Notes under the pieces: generated by a model | Told to the model about the DNA's origin: nothing | Seen by the model: the letters and a program-made list of their open reading frames with translations, nothing else | Database searches by the model: none | Assembly: GCA_039815415.1 (NCBI GenBank) | Contig: JBCBZH010000243.1 | Coordinates: 1 to 6,833, forward strand | Direction: 5' to 3' | Source of the DNA: JBCBZH01 sp039815415 | GTDB taxonomy: Bacteria; Bacteroidota; Rhodothermia; Rhodothermales; Rubricoccaceae | DNA: 6,833 nucleotides | Position numbers and translations under genes: made by a program | Shown: positions 1 to 5,917 of the stretch, one piece after another | Numbering within the stretch: the first letter of the stretch is position 1 | Layout of the letters: each line of letters opens with the position of its first letter

Positions 1-210
1 CAGCGTAATCGCCGTAGAGCCTGTCACCGCAATCAGATGCACGTCGATGTCGGGCAGCCCGTTGAGGATCACGTCACACCACGTCGTCACGCCCCCTCCC
101 TCAAAGGGGTATGTGCCCTCCGTTGTCAGGAGGACCGACGGACGATCGGAAGAATGAGGCATAGGAGGAATTGTGCCCGAGCAGGGCAAACCGGTTTCCG
201 TATCGCCCAT
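1..210 (-). CDS. PelF-like GT4 glycosyltransferase, second copy (N-terminus only)
   Basis: Partial gene running off the left edge; 70 codons are visible. About 26 residues in, it reads SVLLTTEGTYPF, then GGGVTTWCD and NGLPDIDVHLIAV. This is the N-terminal signature of PelF-type GT4 glycosyltransferases (DUF3492 region), also seen in the neighbouring complete gene (EGTYPY, GGVSTWVDD, MPDV). The two copies share roughly 14 of 42 aligned positions by eye, so this is a divergent paralogue and not a recent duplication or assembly repeat. I chose the ATG at 210 because an AGGAG lies 9 bases upstream (220-224) and an in-frame stop lies just above it. An ATG at 162 is possible and begins nearer the conserved region, but it has no Shine-Dalgarno sequence. 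The inferred role is cytosolic sugar transfer from a nucleotide sugar in the same exopolysaccharide pathway. The catalytic C-terminal half is outside the window, so activity cannot be judged. Confidence 0.8.
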   Translation of the reverse strand, partial: MGDTETGLPCSGTIPPMPHSSDRPSVLLTTEGTYPFEGGGVTTWCDVILNGLPDIDVHLIAVTGSTAITL

Positions 211-219
211 CCCCGCGTT

Positions 220-224
220 CTCCT
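220..224 (-). promoter_or_regulatory. Ribosome binding site of the second PelF-like gene
   Basis: AGGAG on the minus strand, 9 bases before the ATG at 210. It favours this start over the downstream ATG at 162, whose upstream bases on the message read CCTCCT and cannot pair with 16S rRNA. It is the clearest Shine-Dalgarno sequence in the window, consistent with independent initiation after the intergenic gap. Confidence 0.6.
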
Positions 225-240
225 GGATCGTGGCGCCCCG

Positions 241-263
241 GATGGAACCCTAGCGTTCCCATC
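241..263. other. Imperfect inverted repeat in the intergenic gap
   Basis: The + strand reads GATGGAAC, a six-base loop, then GTTCCCATC: an 8-base-pair stem with one bulged base. It lies in the roughly 115-base gap between the two glycosyltransferase genes (211-325), the only non-coding stretch in the window. No T-run follows it on the minus strand, so it is not a standard rho-independent terminator. It could be a weak processing or attenuation hairpin, or chance. I see no convincing -35/-10 promoter in the gap. Confidence 0.25.
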
Positions 264-325
264 CCCGCTCTCATTGCCCCTTTCATCGGGCGCAGGTGTC
301 ACGCTCCCGACGCCATTTCCCAGGC

Positions 326-1660
326 TTATGCGGCCACCGAGCTGGCGAACGCTGGTGTAGCCAGTTGGCGATAGATCTTCCTATATCGTTGGGCCACAGC
401 TTCCACGGTACGCTCTCGCGTGCGTAGCTGCCCAGCGCGTCCCATGTGCGCGCGCTGCGATGGATTCCTCGCCAGCTCGAGAAGCGCGTCTGCCATGGGC
501 GGTGCGATGTCGGCCAAACCGAGGTCGTCGGGCGGGCGCGTGACGATGAGGCCAGCAGGCTCTCCCTCTTCCCCCGTCACGAGAGCCAGGCATCCTCCCA
601 CATCAGGCGCGACCACGGGGCGGCCGTGCGCCATCGCCTCGAGTAGCGCCAGCGGCTGCGCCTCGCTCCGGCTCGTCAGCGCGACGATATCGAGATGGCG
701 ATGCCACAGAGCCGCAGGCTGGGGCCCGGTGAGATGGAACTGGTCGGCGAGCCTCAGACGCCGCGCAAGTGTGCGAACGCTCGCGGCATACTCTCGGTCA
801 TCGGTTGGGCCAATGACATAGAACTGTGTCTCCGGCATTTCCTCGACGACCCGCGCCGCAGCGCGGACGAACGCGTGGATGTCTTTGATAGGAGTCACCC
901 GCCCCACCAGCCCGATGCGCAGACCCGCAGGCTCGCGGGCACTCGCGTGGAGCGTCGCCAGTTCGTCGTCTGTGAGAGGCAGCGTCGACTCCGGCCGTCG
1001 GACGCCGTTGGCAATCACGACAGGGTCGGGCGCTCCGAGCTGACGTTGCAAAGCGGCGTTGGCCTCGCAGACGGTGGTGATGACATCGGCCATGCGGTAG
1101 GTCTCGCGCGCAATCAGGCGAAACCGGTCCACCCAGAGGGTTCGATTCGCACAGGGGTTGCCATCGGAGAGGTCCTGACCGTGGAGGCGAAGCCCGCACT
1201 CCAGCTCCGGCGCCCCCTCTTGAATCTCGTACCAGTAGACGCCGTGCTCTGTGAGGAGGAGCGGAGTGCCGGTGCGCACCTTCAAGGCCACCCCAACTTG
1301 CCCCGCAAATCCCGTCGCCAGCGCGTGGACACACCGAGCTGGCGGAATCCGGGCTGCGAGGGCTCTCGGATCGATCTCGTCGAGGTCATCGGGGAGCCGG
1401 AGGTCTCGCTGCCACACCACATTCGCTGGTCGGCTGAACGGCGACGTTGCGGGACACTGCCCGGCATGGAGGTGGACGACTCCAAAGGTCACGTCCGGCA
1501 TCGCTCGGATCAGGTCGTCCACCCACGTCGACACGCCGCCGATGGCGTACGGGTACGTCCCTTCGAGGACGAGTGCGATGTCCGCAGATGGAGCTTGCGA
1601 GAGGCCGGATCCCGTGAGTGAGCCTGCGGTGCGCGCTGCAGAGTGCCTGGAAACGCTCAT
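326..1660 (-). CDS. pelF: PelF-like GT4 glycosyltransferase
   Basis: A 444-residue GT-B fold glycosyltransferase, predicted cytosolic, with no signal peptide or membrane segment. The PelF/DUF3492 N-terminal signature EGTYPY (33-38) and GGVSTW (41-46) is present, followed by TEHGVYWYE (137-145). The GT4 half has NGV (218-220), the donor-binding GRVTPIKD (253-260), GPTDD (284-288) and the EX7E motif, E333 to E341, within SEAQPLALLEAMAHG. These are the family's usual active-site landmarks, so the enzyme looks intact. PelF of Pseudomonas uses UDP-sugars to build the Pel polymer; donor and product here are inferred. At 444 residues it is shorter than Pseudomonas PelF (about 500). Residues 146-175 form a Cys-containing loop (C155, C170) where I would not expect one. 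The ATG at 1660 overlaps the stop of the upstream GH114 gene as ATGA, and a G-rich stretch upstream may serve as ribosome binding site. The residues before about 26 are low-complexity and probably disordered. Confidence 0.88.
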   Translation of the reverse strand: MSVSRHSAARTAGSLTGSGLSQAPSADIALVLEGTYPYAIGGVSTWVDDLIRAMPDVTFGVVHLHAGQCPATSPFSRPANVVWQRDLRLPDDLDEIDPRALAARIPPARCVHALATGFAGQVGVALKVRTGTPLLLTEHGVYWYEIQEGAPELECGLRLHGQDLSDGNPCANRTLWVDRFRLIARETYRMADVITTVCEANAALQRQLGAPDPVVIANGVRRPESTLPLTDDELATLHASAREPAGLRIGLVGRVTPIKDIHAFVRAAARVVEEMPETQFYVIGPTDDREYAASVRTLARRLRLADQFHLTGPQPAALWHRHLDIVALTSRSEAQPLALLEAMAHGRPVVAPDVGGCLALVTGEEGEPAGLIVTRPPDDLGLADIAPPMADALLELARNPSQRAHMGRAGQLRTRERTVEAVAQRYRKIYRQLATPAFASSVAA

Positions 1661-2511
1661 GGCGTCATCCCCCGCCCTGCGAGCTCGATGGTTCCGATGT
1701 ATACAGGCAGACCCTCAAGCTCAGCCTCCGCCTCCGCGTGCTGCCGCAGGGCCTCCGAATCCGCATAGTCGATCACGAGGGCCGCACCGCCCGTGCGCTC
1801 GCGGAAGCCGTTCAATGCCGCGACGAGAGCGCTTCGCTGATCCTGCGGGGTCTGGCTGTAGATCCCCGTCTGGAGATCATGCCGGGCAAATACGCCTTCA
1901 ACCGCCAGCCCGTCGATGGCGGCCTCCACGTCCTCGACCAGGAACAGGCCTCGGTTCATGACCAGCAGATGCATCGGATAGGCGGCGCGGAGCCGCAGGA
2001 TGAGGCGTTCAATGCCATCACGCGTCTCTGGGTGCACACCAGGTGCGGCAACGTCGGCCATATCCAAGAAGAGCCCGTCGAACTCTTTGCTCAGGATCGC
2101 GCTGGCGACTCGGTCTACGATCAGGCGCTGCCAGCCTTGGTTCCGAGCGTCTACGAACTGGTGCCCCTCCCACATGGGGTTGTCGCCTAGGATCCATGTG
2201 GGATCCACATCCTCGTAGAACCGACGAAAGGTCTCCGCTTCGCCGATGTTGAGGTACCCCAGCGTGAGCACGCCTTCGTCCCGGAGACGCGCGATGTCGT
2301 CGGCAGTGTAGGGATCGGGGTCCAGAATCGCCACGGGCGTCTTCGCCAGCGCGTCCACGTCCATCACCGCAGACAACACGGGCAGGAACGCCTCCGCCTC
2401 CGCCAGCTTCGCGCGGCGGCTCTCTCGGTCAGGCACGGTGTCCAACTCCTCCGGTGGAGCTGAACACGCGGCGAGCCCGACACACATGAGAAGACCGAGG
2501 CGCTTTACCAC
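1657..2511 (-). CDS. GH114-like endo-alpha-1,4-polygalactosaminidase, lipoprotein (PelA hydrolase-like)
   Basis: A 284-residue lipoprotein. Residues 1-16 (MVKRLGLLMCVGLAAC) form a textbook signal peptide with an LAAC lipobox, so Cys16 would be lipidated and the enzyme membrane-anchored facing the periplasm or cell surface. The catalytic domain (about 55-275) is a TIM-barrel GH114/TM1410-type hydrolase with GYLNIGEAE (85-93), FDGLFLDMAD (144-153), VMNRG (184-188) and AVEGVFAR (203-210). By analogy with characterised GH114 enzymes, D150 and E205 are the likely catalytic acids. The family cleaves alpha-1,4-linked galactosamine polymers; in the Pel system the equivalent is the hydrolase domain of PelA. 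Here it is free-standing. I chose the GTG at 2511, not the ATG at 2568, because it starts exactly at the lipoprotein signal and has GAGG seven bases upstream; the longer form adds 19 residues before the signal peptide. The gene overlaps the end of the TPR/barrel gene (GTGGTAA) and ends in ATGA with the glycosyltransferase. Exact substrate is inferred. Confidence 0.87.
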   Translation of the reverse strand: MVKRLGLLMCVGLAACSAPPEELDTVPDRESRRAKLAEAEAFLPVLSAVMDVDALAKTPVAILDPDPYTADDIARLRDEGVLTLGYLNIGEAETFRRFYEDVDPTWILGDNPMWEGHQFVDARNQGWQRLIVDRVASAILSKEFDGLFLDMADVAAPGVHPETRDGIERLILRLRAAYPMHLLVMNRGLFLVEDVEAAIDGLAVEGVFARHDLQTGIYSQTPQDQRSALVAALNGFRERTGGAALVIDYADSEALRQHAEAEAELEGLPVYIGTIELAGRGMTP

Positions 2512-4061
2512 AACCCGACCTCGTAGCGCAGTCCGAAACGCTGAACGGAGTAGACATCCGATCCCCATTCCTCGACCAGGAGCCCGGCCCGATGCCTCCC
2601 GCGCTCGAGCGTTGCCCGAAGGCGTAGGCCAAGGCTTATAGCCTGATTGAAGGCATCGCGCTGATAGGCACCATACACTTCTGGCTCCAGCTTTACGCCC
2701 TGGATGGGCGTCACTGCTACGGTTCCGCCTCCAAGGAGCGTTACCAGATTCCGAGGCGTCCAGTACGGATCCGAGTTCTCATATTGCGCCGACGTGGTCT
2801 CGAAGCCTCCACCACCGGTCACCGCCAGCTCGAGCTGAGGCCATCGGGCCAGGGTCACACGCGTGGAGGTCGCAAGGTTTAGTCGCTCGTTTCCATCGGA
2901 GTACGACACTCCTGTGACGCCGACTCCGAACCCCCAGCCCGGAAGGGGCTCGGCATAGGTGTCCGAGACCAGTTGGGTCGAGCGGATGCCTTCTCCCAAC
3001 GCCCGGACGCCATCCAGACTGGCATCCGATTGAAACCGCAGGATGCTCCGCAGAAACCGAGGGCTGGTCTGCCTCCACTCTGCCTCGAGTGCCCCACTGA
3101 CTCCACTCCCTTCGCTGTGAACATCTTGCAACCCGGCGTACGCCCGAAACGCGAGAGGCCCGATGGGAGAGTATGCGATGTACGGATAGACAAACGTCGC
3201 TGCCGCGTCGATGCTCGGCAGTTCGGTGAGCGGAAGAGCCTGCGTGAGACGTTCCTGGGTGATGGTCACGCCAGCCGCCCACGACGGAGTGAACTGAACA
3301 TGGGCATGGGACGGATACCGGGTGCGCGTTAGTCCATTGGAATCCGCAGCATGCTCGATGGACAGCGTAACGCGGGGCGCGATTGTCCGCGACAGCTCCC
3401 TGAGTTGTGCCCGCGCCCGCTCGGCTGCCTCTCCGTCTAAACCAAGCTGAAGCGCTCGGCTCAGCCGGTACCGACCAAGCGACCAGTCGCCTTCCCATCG
3501 TTCCAGCGAACCGCTCTCGGCCAACAGTTGAGGGTTATCTGGCGACAAGCGCAGAGCGCGGTTGTACTGAGCACGGGCCTCCCTGGAGCGTTTCGCCCCG
3601 TGGAGCGCATAGGCATACAGGTTCTGAATCTCGGGATCGTCGGGCTGGCGTTCAGCCATCGGGCCGAAAAGCTGCGCCGCGCGGGCGGGGCCTTCGTTCC
3701 ATAGAAGCAGGGTCGCCAGCTCGAGCGTAGCCGGATCGTGACCGGGAGCGACTTCCAGAAGCCGATCGTACGCGGCGATGGCTTCCGCAGGCTTATCTGT
3801 CCATGAGAAGGCACGCGCCAGTGCTAGGTGGCGGTCTACATCCTCGGGCGTCCGGTTCACGATCCACCGCAGATGCAGGATGGCTGCATCGAGGGCTCCT
3901 TCACCGATCAGACGGTCCGCCAGGGCTCGACGCGCGTCCAGGTCCTCGGGCTGGCGCTGAACGCGGGCCTCGAGGGTATCCAGGGGAACATCCCAGACCT
4001 GCGCCTCACTCGCAGCGGTACCGAGGAACAGCCCGGCGATCAGGGCAACACGCAGAATCAT
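2505..4061 (-). CDS. TPR and beta-barrel outer-membrane protein (PelB/PgaA-like exporter)
   Basis: A 518-residue exported protein. Residues 1-20 are a Sec signal peptide (MILRVALIAGLFLG, cleavage likely after ASEA). Residues 39-210 hold about five tetratricopeptide repeats, spaced 34-35 residues, with conserved A/Y/P positions (near 40-72, 74-106, 109-140, 143-174, 177-208). From about 229 the sequence changes to alternating polar/aromatic strands with short turns and ends FGLRYEVGLW, the terminal aromatic expected of an outer-membrane barrel. This TPR-then-porin plan matches exopolysaccharide exporters such as PelB and PgaA: the periplasmic TPR scaffold binds modifying enzymes and the barrel is the exit pore. 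That role is inferred; a YaiO-like barrel is an alternative. It is much smaller than PelB (about 1,200 residues). The ATG at 4061 was chosen over one at 4142 because it begins the signal peptide and overlaps the previous stop as ATGA. No good Shine-Dalgarno precedes it, so translation probably relies on coupling. Confidence 0.82.
   Translation of the reverse strand: MILRVALIAGLFLGTAASEAQVWDVPLDTLEARVQRQPEDLDARRALADRLIGEGALDAAILHLRWIVNRTPEDVDRHLALARAFSWTDKPAEAIAAYDRLLEVAPGHDPATLELATLLLWNEGPARAAQLFGPMAERQPDDPEIQNLYAYALHGAKRSREARAQYNRALRLSPDNPQLLAESGSLERWEGDWSLGRYRLSRALQLGLDGEAAERARAQLRELSRTIAPRVTLSIEHAADSNGLTRTRYPSHAHVQFTPSWAAGVTITQERLTQALPLTELPSIDAAATFVYPYIAYSPIGPLAFRAYAGLQDVHSEGSGVSGALEAEWRQTSPRFLRSILRFQSDASLDGVRALGEGIRSTQLVSDTYAEPLPGWGFGVGVTGVSYSDGNERLNLATSTRVTLARWPQLELAVTGGGGFETTSAQYENSDPYWTPRNLVTLLGGGTVAVTPIQGVKLEPEVYGAYQRDAFNQAISLGLRLRATLERGRHRAGLLVEEWGSDVYSVQRFGLRYEVGLW
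2519..2522 (-). promoter_or_regulatory. Ribosome binding site of the GH114 gene
   Basis: GAGG on the minus strand, seven bases before the GTG at 2511 and inside the last codons of the TPR/barrel gene. Together with the lipoprotein signal that begins at this GTG, it decides the start in favour of the short form. Confidence 0.55.
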
Positions 4062-5917
4062 GACGGAATGGGTGCGAACGAGAGTGCGGCGCGCGTCCCG
4101 GACATGCGGAGAACGAATTGCGTGACGAATGGCCCCTCCCATGTATGGAGCACATCGGCGCCGGACGCCGACAGAAGCGTCTCCCCAGGCCGAGCCCAGG
4201 TGGTAACGACCTGTCCCGCTTGGCTGACGTGGAGGGTCAGGCGACGGCCCGTTTCGTCATGGCCGCGTTCCCAGGCGAGATCTAGAGCATCGAACTGGCG
4301 CATACGCTGCGTCGCTTCCGACGCCGGGACGAACTCGAGCCACGGGTAGTGGCGCCGAACAAACTGCACCCATGCCTCAAAACGCGGGTAGAAGCCCCGC
4401 TCATCCTCGCCGTACCACCCAATCTCACCGGGAGGTGGCAACCCCATCAGCTCGTAGTTGGCGGCACGGGCTGGGTTGGCAAACACCTCGTCCGGGTGGA
4501 CAAAGTGATTCCAGGCACCGATGGTTTGGAGAACAGAAAGCATGAGGACCCGCTGCCGATCGGTAAGGATGAATCCAGCTGTGGTGCGTGGCAACGCGTA
4601 GATCTCCGGATTCCATGGTTCCGGGCCATACTCACGGTTCTGCCCCAGCTCGAAGTCTCCGACGTAGAGCCCAGCGATGGACTCGATTTCAGGAAACACC
4701 TTGTGTAGAGCTGCCACCCCGAGTGAATCAATCTGGTTCATCGGGGGCACGTAGGTCCGTGGCATCGGAGCGAAGCCCTCATAGGCCCACCGGTCACGCG
4801 CTGCCTGAAGGGCCTCTGTCATGGCTCGTTCCGTGCCCCACACGCGTCGCAGAAGCGATTGGTGGTTGTACCCGTGAAGACCCACCTCGTCACGATGGGC
4901 CGACTCGATCGTCATCCACGGCGAGTAGGGCGTCACGTCGCCATCGACAGTGATCTGGCCGGCTAGCCATTCGTTCATGGGGAAAGGCGGCCGCGTCCGG
5001 TCATTGTAGGCGAAGATCAACGAGCTGGAGTAGGACAACCCGTATCGATCGGCGAGGCGGCGCATGTCCGGGTACCAGGACTCCGCGTAAAACTGCGCGG
5101 GCGTCTGCTTCGATTCCGTCCAGATGGGAGCGACCTGGCCGTTGGATGCCGGGCTGGGGAAATCATCGAGATGGATGACGCCCCAGTTTGCGACCGGACG
5201 AACATGGTCCGGATAGACGGCGGCAAGCGACTGGAGCAAGAACCCCCGATACGGCTTGTTCGCAAGCAATGCCGCATTCCAGTACACGACACGCCCTTCA
5301 CCACGCGGGCAAAGCCAGATGGTCGGGCGCTGATTCTCACCACGGGTCGCGATGGCATCACACTCCGGCTGGGTCGAGACTGCGAGGGACGAGAGCCCCT
5401 GGTTCTCAAGCTTCAGAGCCTCTCCCCCCGGCATCAGCGCCGCAAGGAAGGTAAGTGACTGAGCTGGCGTGTCGAAGGCGATCTCGGCCTGCGAGGCCAT
5501 CCCGAGAAAGGACGCCAGTCTCGGGCTCCATCCCCGGTACGCTACCACCAGCCCGCCCCCAGACTCGACGAAGGCTTCCAGCCGACTCGCAGACTCCTCG
5601 GGAAGCACCTGCAGTCTCTCAGCAATGGACACGACGGCTCGATGCACCTCGAGATCGGGCAGACGCGGACGGGTAGCGACGTCGTGCACCCGGAAAGGGA
5701 TTCGTGCCGTCTCCAATGCGCGTTCGGTCTGATTCAGCACCCCCAGCGCGTAGGGATCTGCTCCATCCACGACCACGAGAACCTCCGGCGCCATGGATGG
5801 CACCTCGACTCCATTCTCCAGATCCGTTGCCGGATCCGTTCCCCACCACACCGCCACAGCAGTTCCTCCCGCGGCCATTGCAACAAGCAATACAGTGGTA
5901 AGAAGGGAACGGGACAT
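4058..5917 (-). CDS. DUF2194-like exported polysaccharide deacetylase (PelA deacetylase-like)
   Basis: A 619-residue protein. Residues 5-25 form an uncleaved anchor or Sec signal, placing the rest in the periplasm. Residues 45-240 look like a Rossmann/GATase-like domain (EVLVVVDGADPYA; SGGGLVVAYRG near 119-129). The core (245 to about 560) resembles a CE4-type deacetylase: HLDDFPSP (249-256) supplies the Asp pair D251/D252, HGYNH (348-352) gives the HxxxH metal ligands, and WNHFVHPDE (469-477) is a late His motif. About 55 residues of beta-rich sequence follow (RRLTLHVSQ onwards). I recognise this as the DUF2194 type. The order Rossmann-like, deacetylase, beta-rich tail matches PelA without its N-terminal hydrolase, which is supplied here by the separate GH114 gene. 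The likely job is N-deacetylation of an amino-sugar polymer before export; metal and substrate are inferred. The start overlaps the previous stop as TAATG with no clear ribosome binding site. Confidence 0.82.
   Translation of the reverse strand: MSRSLLTTVLLVAMAAGGTAVAVWWGTDPATDLENGVEVPSMAPEVLVVVDGADPYALGVLNQTERALETARIPFRVHDVATRPRLPDLEVHRAVVSIAERLQVLPEESASRLEAFVESGGGLVVAYRGWSPRLASFLGMASQAEIAFDTPAQSLTFLAALMPGGEALKLENQGLSSLAVSTQPECDAIATRGENQRPTIWLCPRGEGRVVYWNAALLANKPYRGFLLQSLAAVYPDHVRPVANWGVIHLDDFPSPASNGQVAPIWTESKQTPAQFYAESWYPDMRRLADRYGLSYSSSLIFAYNDRTRPPFPMNEWLAGQITVDGDVTPYSPWMTIESAHRDEVGLHGYNHQSLLRRVWGTERAMTEALQAARDRWAYEGFAPMPRTYVPPMNQIDSLGVAALHKVFPEIESIAGLYVGDFELGQNREYGPEPWNPEIYALPRTTAGFILTDRQRVLMLSVLQTIGAWNHFVHPDEVFANPARAANYELMGLPPPGEIGWYGEDERGFYPRFEAWVQFVRRHYPWLEFVPASEATQRMRQFDALDLAWERGHDETGRRLTLHVSQAGQVVTTWARPGETLLSASGADVLHTWEGPFVTQFVLRMSGTRAALSFAPIPS

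Noticed and set aside
173..253. AGGAGGAATT followed by GTG on the + strand, opening a 26-residue frame
   Set aside because: The Shine-Dalgarno match is good, but the frame is very short and unrecognisable and lies antisense to the start of the second PelF-like gene; most likely chance.
241..263. Imperfect hairpin as a transcription terminator
   Set aside because: It has no following T-run and a bulged, short stem, so I list it only as an inverted repeat. Without a terminator the second glycosyltransferase may still belong to the same transcript.
695..1621. A 308-codon open frame on the + strand opposite the PelF-like gene
   Set aside because: It is antisense to a gene with clear family motifs. 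Its translation is Arg-rich with no recognisable domain, as expected from an overlapping frame in GC-rich DNA.
1..1660. The second PelF-like start as a duplicated or misassembled copy of the first
   Set aside because: The shared region differs at about two thirds of positions, and the extreme N-termini are unrelated, so it is a separate paralogue.
1618..2190. A 190-codon + strand frame opposite the GH114 gene
   Set aside because: It mirrors codons of the GH114 gene, shows no domain of its own, and has no supporting start context.
2779..3498. A 239-codon minus-strand frame inside the TPR/barrel gene
   Set aside because: It is an alternate frame of a gene with a convincing signal peptide, TPRs and barrel; its translation is rich in Arg, Ser and Trp and lacks motifs.
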